Shown: one piece after another, positions 22,326-35,625 of the stretch
Layout: the number at the start of each line of letters is the position of its first letter
Numbering within the stretch: the first letter of the stretch is position 1
Assembly (NCBI RefSeq): GCF_964355755.1
Contig: NC_092676.1
Coordinates: 11,578,288 to 11,642,287, forward strand
Length of the DNA: 64,000 bases
Direction of reading: 5' to 3'
From: Antedon mediterranea
Lineage: Eukaryota; Echinodermata; Crinoidea; Comatulida; Antedonidae
Made by a program: the position numbers and the translations under genes
Notes under the pieces: generated by a model
Told to the model about the DNA's origin: nothing
Databases searched by the model: none
What the model saw: the letters and a program-made list of their open reading frames with translations, nothing else

Positions 22326-25300
22326 TAGTGTTTAACAAAATGTATTAGTATTAAATCGAAATAAACAAATATTAAATTATATTTTTACATTTTAAATAAC
22401 CATAATGTAAAAAAATACATTGACTTTGTATGTAGTAAATTATGTAACTTACGTTACCATGAACTTACTATTAATACTTGTGAGTATCGATATTACAAAG
22501 ACACAAGATGTATCCAGGTACATGACATACGTTTGACAATGAATATTCATAAACATATATACACAGATATTATATTAATATCATTGCTATGTTCGGTAAT
22601 GTTACAACAACATAGACATACAACATCAATGTGAAACTTACGTTACCATAGTATCAAGGGCAAAAAAACTTCCCATAAAATAACCCTAAATAAAATCAAC
22701 TCCGGTTGGAGGTAATGTTCATTATTGCCTGTATAATATAACTTAAATTATTTGAATATACTGAGTAGAAAAAAAACAAGACGTCTTAGAAATGAGGTAT
22801 ATAAAATGGTAACCTACGTTACATGTAGTGTAATTTACGTTACGTTGTTGCCTATGCTAGCTTACTAGTGTAAATTGTACAATGTAATAACATACTTGCA
22901 TATCTGTCTAATTTCCTAAATTATGAACATTAGGAAAGTTGTTCTAAATGATCTTTAGTGAATTAAGCATTTGAATACTTACTAAAATATACTCGAAAAT
23001 CTGATATGACGAATAAACTATGAAATTGTGAAGAAGTATTTATAAAAACGTGGTCAAAATTGCCGCTGTCTGCCGAATCACGTGGTTAAAACTTTTTATT
23101 GTGTCAGAGGGCGTTTTCTTGATCATAAGAATATCTGTATTCCTTAGAAATGTCCATAATATTAAAACTCATCAGTAACAATATATATGGTAACGTAAGT
23201 TACCATAACGTAAATTTCAAATGAACTTCAAAGGCTCAAATAATTAAATCTTAAAACAACAACAAAATAATCAGTTTAAAATTAAACTTGACGTAACTAA
23301 TCTTATAAATTATTATAACATGTGTGTACACAAACCGGATCCTAAGAAGAAATGGGGTAACGTAGGTTACATCGCTTAACCAATCGTTTTTCATTAACAC
23401 TTTCCAGGCAATTTTATAACGTATTTACATTATATTTCTTCCGCGCAAGCAATATAATCGTTATCAAGAGTACAAATCACATATAATACGAAGAAAAACA
23501 CTTTTATAGGTAATTATTAATTGATATTTAATGCATTTTTTAAAGTCTGTAACGTAAGTTACGTCATTTGTGCGACATATTTAATTGAAGAATTTTTTAA
23601 AATAAAACTCATTTTTTGTCAAAATTTCACTTACATGCGTTAAACGTATAGGTAAGGCTCCAAAATATACAGTATTTACAATGATAAATGGGATTATATT
23701 TAATTTTTACACTAGAGAATATGTGTACCGCCAAACCAAAACCAGGCGTTTGTCGGCAGCAAGGGATTTCTGTAAAATGCTTCTGAATGTGTAAAACCTA
23801 TATCTTGACCATTTTTAGTTTTTTAAATAATCTTACAGAAAATTTACCGTAGATTCCAAAAATCTATGTATTTTAAAGAAATTATAAGTATAAATCAATG
23901 AAAATAACATTTTAATGAGACCCCCTTTTTCGTCTTTGGTGAAAAAATCAAGTTCTATTCTGTAATTTGTGTCTATTTCTAACCAACTTTTACCTCTTTG
24001 ATTATGAGAAGACCCCTTAATGTGTGGTATTTTTAGAAAGCTCGTGAAAAAATCTTTCCAAAGATAAAGGTTGTAGGTCATGTAAAATAATAGTATAGCC
24101 AATCAAACACATTCTTTAATAACCTTTTGGTATAAGCAAAGCAGTCTTGTTGCTACGGAATCCTGAAACAGGCAATTTGATTGGCTAACAGAGTGGCTCA
24201 AGTCATTGAAGCGTTAAATTTGCCTTTAACAGCTATTCAAAGTACACTGAGGAAGCGGTAAGGTTTTAACAAAACTTTCTTACTGTAAAAAACATTCAAT
24301 ATTAATTCATACTTGCTATTTATGCATCCTAGATAATATAAAACAACATAGAATAGTTTAATGATTTATATAATATGAAAAGTAGAAATATTGGCTTCAC
24401 TAGCGAATCATAAACAACAAGAGGTTAGAAAGTACGAAATGACTTTCTAGCGCGACACACTCAGTTTGGTGAACACAGAAACACTTTTGGTCAAAATATT
24501 AGGCCTAGCCTAGGCATAAGATAAGAGATGAACTGTATGCCAGCTTAGTACTTCAAGTTAGCCTAGTAAAACCACCTAGCATACCTTGGTCTAGGCCTAC
24601 CCCAAAAAAAAAATGATTTTTAAATGTGTTTAAAAAAGTTTAATTTAATTTTTCATTCTGTTTTCAGATCTTGATTGGTAATACTGTAATGTAATACCAA
24701 TAGTTTTGACAGTGGTGGTGATGCTGTTGCTACTTTCTCTTCTCAAAGAACTCCAATAATGGTGGTGATACGCTGCTTAATATAACTTTACAAAAATGAC
24801 TTTGATTCTGATGATACATGACACATGTATTCTATTATGCAACGTAACCCTGAATAAAACCGTGAAATAATTGTATCGAAAAATATGTATGTATTTAAAT
24901 GACCCGGCACAAAAGATGATAATACTGTTGTTGTAACACGCAGCCTGAAATGACCAAAATGTTATAATTTAAAGTGTACCAATTGTAAATAAATTTAAAC
25001 ACATCAAACACAATCAACTGTCTGTGTATCATTAATTTTGGTTCATTTCTATGTGTTGTATTTTTATTGTCACTTTATTAATAGTACTTATTTATAGTTA
25101 TTACAAGCCTCACACATAACATAAGTTTAGTAAAAAAAAGTTTACTAACGTATGTTGTTATTTGAAGTCTCATTTGACAATGTTAATGTTAATGGATTTC
25201 TTTGAAAATTTCAATGATTATAGAAAAATGTATTAGTTACATTTGTGCTAAATTTCAAAGCCATAGGTATACCAGAAGTTAGCGTTGTCAAGGTGAACAT

Positions 25301-25791
25301 GAGTCGCTGTCTGCCAGCACATTTAAACTTCCTTTTTGAACTATTGTTTATCTTTGAATGCATTTTTCACTGCTAAATAAAAATGAATTCTTACTTGTAT
25401 TTCTTTACTTATTGTATCATAACTCTAAAAATACTTGACCAAATTGAATAATTTTTTCAGTATTTTAAAGCAAATTATGTGCTCTGTACAAATATCTTGA
25501 AAACTCAAAATGTCACATTTACGACAAATGCCTGGTTTTGATTTGGCTGTACACATATTATGAAATTGGCCGGCGACAGGCGGTTTTGTGTCATATCATG
25601 AAGTTTAAAGTGACATTATTTTTTAAGGGCAAGGATTTTCAAAATAAAACTTGGCCAATACAAAGAATAACGTTTCCTGTACCGTCATAACGCTTTAAAA
25701 CACACTTTTAGTGCATAGTTTTATATATATAACACAGTAATTATAGGCGACATTGGTTTTTCATATTCGTGTTGGTATAGTGAGCCTGTTT
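22326..25791. other. Spacer between inverted copies L and R; GTAACGTAAGTTAC cluster
   Basis: No convincing gene. 22,444-23,562 holds seven copies of the GTAAC-N4-GTTAC palindrome. A 38-bp element around GTGTAC(C/A)GCCAAA occurs at about 23,718 and in inverted form at about 25,527. Motifs of the CGCTGTCTGCC / TGTCGGCAGC type recur at 23,064, 23,751, 25,298 and 25,570. A TTTTCAG acceptor-like site at 24,660 precedes a short open stretch without support. Confidence 0.45.
22444..23562. repeat. Cluster of GTAAC-N4-GTTAC imperfect palindromes
   Basis: Copies at 22,444-22,457, 22,633-22,646 (one mismatch), 22,809-22,822, 22,830-22,843 (one mismatch), 23,190-23,203, 23,357-23,370 and 23,549-23,562. 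The core spacer is GTAA, GTAG or their complements. Further copies lie at 11,323 and 7. They flank the minus-strand transposase-like gene on both sides, as expected of subterminal transposase-binding sites (inference). Confidence 0.6.
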
Positions 25792-26901
25792 TATCCTTGA
25801 TATGGTATTCATGAAACCTGGACTAAATAGTCCTGGATTAAGCCATGGAAAATTACAGCAGCTAGGTGGTCCATGACGTTTCCTTCTAAACTTGTTCTAA
25901 ACACGCTAGCATTGCAATCGCGTACTACGCGTCCAGGGTATAATTTACCCTGCACAAGTTCAACTAGAGGTCAGATTATAGGTTCTGCACACACAGTACG
26001 TGTACACGTGTGACAGATGCCTGATGAATAAAAATAGTAACATAAAACAACTAATTTTGCCATTAAACCAGAAGCATAAATGAAATTATTGGAAAACAAA
26101 GTAAGTCTTGAATATTTAAAGAAGACTCTTGTGTAATTTTATTTGAATTTCATTTAAAGAAATTGGATTTTAAGGCGAACTTCAGGCCTAGCTAGCCTAG
26201 CTAGGCCTACCCTACCTCTCTCTAGACTCTAGGCCTACCTAGACTAGCCTAGGCGCAACTACTATCTAGGCCTAGTAGTATTCCCACCCACTATTCTAGT
26301 CTTAGGCCTACACTAGTTTCACTAAAACTATGGCCTATTACCTAGCCTTGGCCTAGTTCCAGTAGTAACTACTGTCTACTCTTTAGATCCAGACTAGCCT
26401 ACTAACTAGCTAACTACAAGGCCTAGGCCTATATTTATTATTATATATATATAGGAGGATTATAGGCAGACTCCTACTACTACTGCTACTACTACTAGTT
26501 CTAGCCTAGGCCTAGCTAGTAGTACTACTACTAATTTTGTCCTTTTTTTATATTTTGTTTAAAAAAATGGGTTCATCATTTGTTATTATTAATTGATCTG
26601 TTACAGTAGGTTGATTCATAATAATAATAATAATAATAATATGATGATTAAATAAAAAAAATAGGCCTAACCTAGCTAACTGCAACCTTGCCTATCTAGT
26701 TCCTACTACTAGACTAGAGTAGAGCCTGCCTTCTACTAGCTATTCAATTCAATTCAATTCAATTCAATTCAAAATTCTTTAATCATCCCACACGGGGCAA
26801 TTCAAATAAAAAGTTCTGGATTAAAATGATCTTACAAAAATTAATATACAAAATATCACAATACACAGAACAAAAAAAAAAAAAAAAAGTCAAGTCAAGG
26901 T

Positions 26902-28452
26902 TCAAGAATTTAAGAGTCGAATAGCCACTGGCAAAAACGAATTCCTTTTCCGGTTTGTTCTACATGCCGGGCATCGAAAGCGACGCCCATGAGGCATGAG
27001 CTCGAAATCACTGAACAAGGCATGGTTAATATTTTTTAGAATAGCTCTACTTTTTTCTAGAGTTTGCATGTCACAGAAAGAAGATAAGCTACGAAGTTGA
27101 CAACCTATTAATTTAGAACTTAAGTTAACAATTCTTTGTAGTGAGTTTTTCTCTTTGACCCTAAGACTAAAAAACCAGCATATAAAGGAAAAAGTTAAAA
27201 CGTTCTCAATAAAGGAATTATAAAAAACCCTAAGAATTACTTTATCGACATTAAAATGGTTCAGCTTCCTTAACAGATAAAGTCTCTGGTGTCCTTTCTT
27301 TACTATTGCCTCTGTGTTTAATTCCCAGCCGAGATTGTCCTCAAATATAGTACCTAGGTATTTAAAGGAATGGACAATATCGACTGGTTCGTCATTTATA
27401 ATGGATACCCAAGGGTTGCGTCCTTTCTCCTTCCTAAAATCTACAATCATCTCCTTGGTTTTGGTCACATTGAGTTCCAAGTAGGAGTTTCCACAAAATT
27501 GGATAAAATCATCTAAAGCGGAACCATGGCCGTCCTGTGAATTTTGAAGGAGAGACAGCAAGACAGTGTCGTCAGCAAATTTAACAAGATGACTATTGTC
27601 CTGTTTGCTGCGACAGTCATCCGTGTATATAATATACAGGAGAGGAGAGAGGACGCAACCCTGGGGGGATCCAATACTTGTCATACGTACATTCGATTGT
27701 CTTTGGTTAACTAAGACCCTCTGACATCTGTTCGTAAGAAAACTTATAATCCATAATACAAAATCACGTTGAAAACCAAAATTCGAAATTAATTTGTTTG
27801 CTAAAATATAAGGGTGCATGGTATTGAAGGCAGAAGAGAAGTCGGCGAATAACATTCTGGCGTGAGATCGAGGCAGTTCAAGGTGCTTGTACAATGTGTT
27901 TAATAAAAAAAGCTTGGCATCCTCAACACCTCTTCCAGACCTATATGCAAACTGCAGTGGATCGAGTTTAGACTCTACAACAGACGTGATGTAGGTTTTA
28001 ACTATCTTTTCAAAGATTTTCATAACAAGAGATGTCAGCGCAATAGGGCGCAGATCATTCAGTTGTTTTATGACAGTCTGTTTAGGAATAGGTTTTATAA
28101 TCGATTCTTTCCAAAGATTAGGAACTACACACTGGTTTATAGAGGTCTGGAAGAGGTACCGAAGGACACCACTGAGCTGATCCGCACACGACTTCAATGT
28201 TCTGCCCTCAATACCATCGGGACCAGAACTCTTATATACATTTATATTCCTGAGTAATGTTCTAACATGATCCTCAGAAATAATAATTTCATCTACATGC
28301 GGATCATTATTGCCAACAGTGTCGTCTTTTAAATCGTGTTTTTCAAACCTAGCAAAGAAGTCGTTTAATCTATCTGGCAATGCCTGGTCATCAATACCCT
28401 CTACATTTATTTTATTTCTTTGTGTTTTATCAGCTGTGTTTATAGACGCCAT
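26902..28452 (-). pseudogene. LINE reverse transcriptase portion
   Basis: 516 codons, the downstream half of the LINE protein. RT motifs: SSGPDGIEGRTLK, LRPIALTSL, LFADFSSAFNTMHP, GSPQGCVLSPLLY and KFADDTVLLS with both catalytic Asp present, then LGTIFEDNL and a conserved C-terminal RCPACRTNRKRNSF. It is in the same frame as the endonuclease half (28,507-29,841) and is separated from it only by one TAA at 28,504-28,506, so this copy carries a single nonsense change in an otherwise continuous frame. Confidence 0.8.
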
Positions 28453-28503
28453 ATGTTTAATTCCTTGCCAAGCACTACGAATACATTCACTACTAAACTT
28501 ATT

Positions 28504-29841
28504 TTAAATTTTTCTCTTATACATGTCTTTAGCCTTACGGACAGCTACTTTAACTTCTTTATTTATTTGCTTATTATCATGAGTGGTGCCTTGGTAAAAA
28601 ATCCGTTTTTTCTTATTTAATATGTCTTTCAACTCTTTCGTAACCCACGGCTTATTATTTGCAAAAACGACAACCTCTTTTTTCGGTATTACTGAATCAA
28701 CACAATAATTTACATATGATGTTATAACATCCGCCATTTCGTTTAGATTTGGTGACGACTCATAAAATACTTGCCAATCAGTGCATTCAAAACACCCTCT
28801 TAAACGTTCGATACTGTCCAAAGTCCACAATTTAACAGTCTTGACTATTTTGTCCTTCCTCTGGATAACTGGGACATATTTTGGAATCAGATTCACACAA
28901 TTGTGGTCCGACGCACCAAGCGGTGGTAATGCCACGGACCTATATGCGCTTGGAACTGTACCGTAGCATAAATCTATTGTTTTATCTTTACGAGTAGGGC
29001 AGGTTACATATTGGTGGTATATTCTGAGCACTTTACCAAGCTTGTGTTGGTTGAAATCGCCTAGTATGAGCCTGGGTGCGTCAGGTGACAATGTCTCCAA
29101 CTTGTGCGTATTTTCAGACAAGATTTCAGCTGCTCGTGTAGAATTAGCCTTTGGGTGTATATACACAACTGTAACAAATAACTGTGGAAATTCCCGCGGA
29201 CAATAGAATGGTCTCAGTGAAATTGTCAACAATTCAATATCAGGTGTACATTGCTTATCGCGAACAATAGTTATGTTGCACCATCGTTTGTTTACAAATA
29301 AGCATACACCACCGCCAATGTCTTTTCCGGATTGTTTTGTCCTATCTCCTCGAATTAGGGTGAATCCATCAATGTCGACACTTTCATTAGGGACATTTTC
29401 GCTCAACCATGTTTCTGTAAAACATAATAGATTGGCTTCTCTAAAAACCCTATCATATCGAATATTTGTCCAAACCTCATCCATTTTATTTTTTAATGAC
29501 CGAACGTTTGCCAAAACAATTGTTGGCAAGTGTAAGCGATATTTATTTTTCCTTATCCTCTGTCTTTCTCCTCCTTTCTTACCCCTCTTCCTTCTTTTAT
29601 GTCTGCTATTATTGTCGTAGTTGTTTCCTTTGCTAATTATATCTAGGCTTAGGCGTGTTACATCTTGTATTGTGTCGCTCTTCGATCTAAGGCTTAGCAG
29701 CGCTTCCCTGCTGTAGACCAGTCTACCGTGACCGATACCATCGACGCTAACACAAAAAACACAACATCGTATGAATAGTAAAAGTGACAAAACTCCACAA
29801 ACCACGTAATTAGATCCACAATACATTCTTACAAGTGTCAA
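28504..29841 (-). pseudogene. LINE AP-endonuclease portion
   Basis: 445 codons from ATG 29,841. The N-terminus is hydrophobic (LSLLLFIRCCVFCV), followed by a basic linker. The AP-endonuclease motifs are LANVRSLKNKMDE, FTETWLSENV, GGGVCLF, LILGDFNQH and GASDHNCV, about residues 105-320. The frame ends at TAA 28,504-28,506, after which the same frame continues into the RT. The hydrophobic start may be coincidental or part of the 5' region. Confidence 0.75.
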
Positions 29842-32531
29842 TCAACAAGATTACTCCAAAAAAGTTACTAATTTAACAAAAATCGAATTTAGATCACAAC
29901 AAGATTCCAGCCTTAGACGTCGCCACTGAGCAGCGCCACCAAAAAGGTGGGTAGTCTCTCCTGGTAGTAGGCATAACAATAACATGCATTATTTAATTGG
30001 AGATCTGTGTTCAATAAGATTTACAATTAGATATCACATTTAAATAGTGTACTACATTTTATATATAATTATTTAAAATGTTTTATTTGTTTTTTGTTAA
30101 ATGGTGAACCTAGCATACAGTATGCATGAATGACCATAATTCAAGGAGCCCTCATATAAATACATAAAACAAACAAATAAATATAGCAAAGCAAACAAAA
30201 AACAGAGAAATAAGAAAAACATGTTCAACAGAAATATTGATTAAAAAAGTAATTTCACAAGAAAATATAAAAAAACAAACAATAATACAGTTACTAATTT
30301 CCAATATTTATTGTAAATTTCTTTTTTTTATCTACACAGATTTTCAAGTTAGCAAGGCATCAACATTGTTTAAATACTGTTATTATACTACTATTTTCAT
30401 TGTTGGAGCTGTGATTGCAAAATTATCACAGAGTATAAACTGGCTCGACTGCAGAATTGAGAATCGGACATAAATAATTGAATGACCATCTTTAAGTATA
30501 AACAAAACTATTTTGATGACAATTGTATATATATGTATTTCAGTCACAAATTATTTATCTAAATAAAAATTGAACAGAATTCTGTGATCTGAACATGAAT
30601 GTACATGCTGACAAAACTACAGTAATATGGTATTTTAATTTATTTATTTACTGGTTTTGAATAAAACAATACAGTAATTTAAAAAGTTTCATTTGTTGTT
30701 TTTATATGGATATTCTTATTTTCATTTATTACTACACAAGTACAACTTGCTATACAATTGTTTTGGTAGTCCTGTTTCTCTCTGCATGATCATTGCGCTC
30801 CATCCAGGTTTGTTAGCAATTGTATCTATAAAAAAAAAAAAATAATGTTAAATTATATTACATCCAAACTTTAACACAGTACAGATAATAGCGGTAGACG
30901 ATAGACAATCTTTAGCCCTGGCCAACAAAAACTGTAGGCTTACAAGCTAGATAATTTGTCACAATACTCCACTCCATTTTTTTTTCAATAATACCGCTTA
31001 ACTTACTATGATGAAAATATCCAGAAATCAATCCTTCCTAGATAACTATGCAGTGGGTGGATCCAGGATTTTTTTATTCAATCCCCCACCCACCTTGTGT
31101 AGTTTGCAGGATGCAATTTTTTTAGACAATTTATTAATACATTTTAAATATTTGTCTTTATCTTATATTACCTTACATAACCAACAGCATCATTCCATGT
31201 AGCCTAAGAGGATGGTAGTGGAGGAGGCATATAATAGTGACCAGATATGTGTTCAGCAGTCTAAACCAATAGAAAAATAAATGAAATTAAACTATATTAT
31301 CTAAAAAATATTGAAACTATTCCTGGCCTAGGCCTATTTACATTAAATTATGCCAAATTAAAATTAATTCAACAGGTTGTATGTAAATTGTTTCATTTTT
31401 ATCTTACCTTACCTGACCAGCAGCATTCCATGTAACTTGGACAGTAGTGGAGGCATATAATATTAACCAGACATTTCTTCAGCTGTCTAAACCAAATAGA
31501 AAAATAAATGATATTAAAATATATACATCTATTATTACTACTAACTATTTATTAGCCTAGGTCTATTGTATTTCGACACAATGTAGTTGATATGGGGTTA
31601 AAAAGGCATCGCCTAAACTTTCCCATTCTATGCCAAATTAAAATTAATTCAACAGGATGCCCATATATGTAAATTGATCCAATATTTTGAAAATACCTAA
31701 CTGTAACACTGCATTCATTCCAGTCTAGGCCTAGACAAGGCTAACTAAGTAATACAATGTATGCCTACAATAGAATAAGACTACTGTTTACGGACTACCT
31801 GAAGTAGGGCCTTGCAATGTCCACCGACTCAGCCAATGGCATAGTCTAGAGAGGCCTAGTTAAGTGTAGGCGTAGCTTAAAATAGGCTTTTAGACTGCGG
31901 TCTAGCTAGCTAGGCTATATCCCTCTAACATCATTTTAAACAAAAATGTTAATAATGTAAAATCTATTAAAAATTAAGATTATATATAATGTGATTTACA
32001 TCTTTAAATAAGTTAAATGTGCGCTTAATGAAGAACAAATCATTTTAACACTAGCAGTATAGGGTGGTTGCTAGGCAATATCGCCCTAGGCAAGCGCTGT
32101 CAGAATTAAAGCTGTGGGCCTAGCTTTTGGGCCTAGATTAAACACACTAAATTAACTTACTAAATATAATTTTTTTACTTTCTAAAGTACTTTATTATAT
32201 TAAATATATGTTGTAATTACTAATTTGATACAAATAAAAATGATTATTATTATTTTGCTTCTTAAATACCGTTTTAAAGTTGTCACACTTGTAACCTACC
32301 TTACCTCAGGCCGCCATTTTTTTCGAGCTATTCTTGAGATAGTCCAGGACTAACTTTCTTAAACCTACCCCTTGGGTGGACTATCTTTTGCCGGTTTTAG
32401 TCCAGGTTTAGTCCAGGTTTAGTCCAGGACTAAAGTTAGTCCTCTTTCATGAATACCATTTCAAAATAGTCCAGGACTAAATCCAGAGATAATCCAGGAC
32501 TAAAATTAGTCCCCTTTCATGAATACGGGCC

Positions 32532-32838
32532 AAAGACAACAACACGATTATTACGAGGACGATGAAGAACATGATATGTTTATGTGTACTAATGATGATA
32601 GATTACATAGAGATAAGTTTAGAATTGTATTAAATGTAAATGGTAGTGAGTTACAAATGTACATAGATACACAAGCTGATGACACAATAATGAGTATCGA
32701 TACTTTACAATAAGTATTTTAGTAATATTCCAATCACTAATGATGATATCATACCACTCAAAACTTATAGTGGTGAGAGATTAAAGATACTTGGTAAAGT
32801 AAAGTGTAATGTTATTGATTGTGATGGTAATGCACACA
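32532..32838 (+). pseudogene. Gypsy aspartic protease fragment
   Basis: Contains a retropepsin-like core, FRIVLNVNGSELQMYIDTQA. The usual Asp-Thr/Ser-Gly catalytic motif reads Asp-Thr-Gln here, so the Gly is lost. The frame stops at 32,711; the downstream sequence continues protease-like in another frame up to the TTAA insertion site and resumes beyond it at 36,633. Confidence 0.65.
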
Positions 32839-33697
32839 ACTTAAGAGCCATTGTCTGTAAAAATCAAAGATTTGGTGGCAGATGTAAAAAAATGGATTTC
32901 TCTCAAATTTTTACCATGAATAGACATTTCAATAAAAAGCATATCTACAACATTTATTTTAATTTTTAGCCTCCGTTGCCATGACAACGGTCAATTATCA
33001 AAATGTTGATGTTTTTGCCATTTTTCACAGATTTTCTATAGTGAAAAAGTACAAACTTGTATACTTATTTTAACCAAAAATACTTACAGTATACAGTTTT
33101 TGTTTATAGCAGTGTAAACAACGTGTATTGAGTTCAATTTAATGTAGAAAAAAAATAAATTACAAAATGGAGTTTGGTTGATACCATTATTTTAAAAAGG
33201 GGTGTTTTTAAAAAATATTTTTTTTATAAAAGTATACCTCATAAACGTACCTATAACTTCCAAAGTGGTCTTTTTAAATCAATGAGGTTTTTTAATTTGA
33301 TAGGCAATAGATTTGTCAACAATAATCACGAAAAAAACACTGGGGCAAATTTCGTACATAGGTTTTGTGTTGCCAGGAAAATCCGAAAAATACAAAAAAT
33401 ATAACAAAATATCAACAAACAAAACACATGAAACACAATTTAAATATGGCTAATCTAATAATAAAATGTATATATGGCTTGTCATAATGCTACTAGAGTC
33501 ATACGAATAGTTTAGATAAAAATATAGGAGAATGTGTTGCCAGGTTTATTTCAATTAATTGCCAGAAAAACAGTATTTTGCATTGAAATATTTAGTTGAT
33601 GGAAAATAATGTTAAACTTGGAAATAATTGCGTCAATGGTTTTTATAAATTTTTAAATCTATTTTGTGTAAAGAGATACAGAAAGACCTCCCAAAAA

Positions 33698-35280
33698 ATC
33701 TGACCTTGTAAATAGGTCATTTGAGGTCAAAAGGGGTCAGAATGCAAAACAGGACAGGTCCCCACTTTACTACAACTATTAATGTTTGATCAAAATTTAC
33801 AAGATAGTTCATAACAATTCTCAACAATTTTCATATTTTACCTATAGTGTTACCTTAGCAACCATTTCTATGTGTAACTAAGGAAAGTAATTTTTTTTTA
33901 AACGTAAAAAATGGCGTTTTTATAAATACAAAGAATTGATTGCATTTGTAATTTTTCTCAATTTTACTTCTACTGCATTCCATTAATGACAAACTTGACC
34001 TTGTAAATTCATTCATTTTGAGGTCAACATTTTACCATAGTAACTGTTTCTATGTGAAAATTTCAAAAAAATAAGGGGTTTTTCATAAATACAAAACATA
34101 TTTTCTACATAGTTTTACATTTCTACTTTTTGCCAAATTTACTTTAAATACTGAATCCTAATAATCTCAGAAAGAAAGTCTTGACGAATCTGAATAAAGG
34201 TGAAAAATGACCTTTAGTGTTATCTTAAACCTGTTTACGTAACTAATGATATTAAAAAAAAAAATTAAATATGGAGTTTCCATGAAAAAAAAAATGTTAC
34301 ATATTGAGGTCAAACATAGAGATATTGTTCACTATAATATCTCTATGGGTCAAATGACATCAACATTTTACCTATAGTGTATTGTAGCAACTGTTTCTAT
34401 ACGTAACTAAGTACAATATTTTTAATATGGGGTTTCATGACTACAAACAATTGATTACAAAGCTTTACTACCTTTTCCCAAATTTACTTATCTACTGAAT
34501 CCCAGAAAATCTCTGACCTTGTGAAAGGGTCATTTGTTGGGTCAAGTTATGTCAAAATGTATTATTTATGTTATCTTAGAACCTGTCTATGCATAACTAA
34601 GGATAATTGTTTTTTTTTAAATACAGTTGAACCTCCCGTAAGTGGCCACCCTCGGGACCTGGAAAAGTGGCCGCTTATAATTGTAGGCCTATTATTATTT
34701 ATAATCAGACGTGGTTTAGTATTTTACCATTTTCAGACAAATTTTAAAAACTTTTATCATATGAAAAAGGGTCGGTCAAAATCTGTGTAGTTTTCTCATC
34801 TCTTCACAGTAATGTTTTTAAAACATCTTCAAAATAAAGCTAATATATAAAAAAATACAATAAACATGCACCTCTAATTCATAGGTCCATGCAATAAGTA
34901 TCACATTTTTCGATTGGCCGCTTACAAAAAAATCTCATTTTTTGTATAAAAAGGTGCCCGCATCTGCTTACGGTAAGCACCAAATGCACTAATTAGATAG
35001 GAAGAACAAACAGGCTTTTCAAAGGGAGGTGGCCGCTGTAAATAAAATATGGGGTTTTCATGAATAAAAATAATCACAGAAGAAAGTGCTTACGAATATG
35101 ACCTTGTGAAACGGTAATTTGAAAATGCAAATAAGGCATGCCTGCTAATAATCTACAAATTTAAATTTGTATAAGATAAATATGCAAAATCTAAAGAATA
35201 TCTCAATTTTAGTTACCATAGTAACTGTTGCTATGCATAACTAAGGGAAATTAAATACAGTAATTATCAGATAATTATTA
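33698..35280. repeat. Degenerate internal tandem repeats of the TTAA element
   Basis: Blocks with TGACCTTGT(A/G)AA...GGTCATTTGAGGTCAA, then CCATAGTAACTGTTTCTATG, then TTGATTACA and a TTTACTTCTACTGAATCC-like segment recur at about 33,698, 33,991, 34,180-34,306, 34,510 and 35,095. Copies are diverged and unequal in length. No coding support. Confidence 0.55.
34624..35040. mobile_element. MITE-like fragment with AACCTCCC...GTGGCC ends
   Basis: Starts CAGTTGAACCTCCCGTAAG and contains repeated GTGGCCGCTTA-type words. Near 35,021-35,040 an inverted AGGGAGGTGGCCGC occurs. CAGTTGAACCTCC termini are common in small animal DNA transposons. The right terminus is incomplete here. Confidence 0.4.
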
Positions 35281-35577
35281 ATTAATAATTAATACTGAAT
35301 CCAACCATCACAGTAAAAAAATATAGAATTTAAAACCAATATTTAATAATAAAGTGTGATATTTTACATGCTGACCTTAAATGAAATGAAATTTCAAATC
35401 AGGGCTTCAATATTTGTTAAATGTAACATACCATGAGTATATCATTGACTTTTGATTGGTTCTATTTTGGGGAGGGGAAAGTGGTGGATGCAGGACTTTT
35501 AAATAGTTAGGGGGTTGAAGGCGAGGGTCTAAAAACTTAACTTTATGTCCTATCTTTTGCATTGCAATTTTTAACTT

Positions 35578-35625
35578 GGGGTGGGTGGGGGCTTGGAGAA
35601 AGGGGAGGGGGTGGGATGGAGGAGT
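35578..35625 (+). other. G-rich tract with G-quadruplex potential
   Basis: Runs GGGG, GGG, GGGGG, GGGG, GGGGG and GGG lie within about 48 bp on the plus strand, in an otherwise AT-rich element. A second, weaker G-rich run lies at about 35,753-35,780. Confidence 0.4.

Larger units (their letters stand above)
26743..29948 (-). mobile_element. Rex/CR1-like non-LTR retrotransposon in copy R
   Basis: A minus-strand LINE inserted in copy R, as shown by comparison with uninterrupted copy L (the junction corresponds to L at about 21,265-21,285). The 3' end has a (GAATT)n tail (plus-strand ATTCAATTCAATTC, 26,742-26,771) instead of poly(A). It encodes endonuclease and reverse transcriptase in one frame. 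RT motifs ADFSSAFNTM and SPQGCVLSPL, and a C-terminus with PHGRRFRC and RNSFLPVAIRLLN, resemble Rex1/Babar-type elements of the CR1/Jockey group (from memory). A separate ORF1 is not apparent. Confidence 0.75.
25792..32531. mobile_element. TIR transposon copy R, inverted relative to copy L
   Basis: Reverse-complement homologue of copy L. The right end (...TTTCATGAATACGGGCC at 32,531) matches the left end of L. The left end starts at TATCCTTGATATGG and lacks about 95 bp of the L terminus. It is interrupted by a LINE (26,743-29,948) and contains about 1 kb (31,325-32,345) absent from L, part of which is a diverged duplication (GCCAAATTAAAATTAATTC at about 31,349 and 31,631). No TA flank is visible at its right end, where it abuts gypsy sequence. 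Confidence 0.65.

Noticed and set aside
26743-29948. Treating the two LINE frames (28,504-29,841 and 26,902-28,452) as separate proteins
   Set aside because: They share one frame interrupted by a single TAA and together make the usual endonuclease-RT polypeptide.
19711-32531. Single composite transposon spanning both L and R with one target duplication
   Set aside because: Copy L has its own TA flanks at both ends, and no matching flank is present at the right end of R, so two insertions are simpler.
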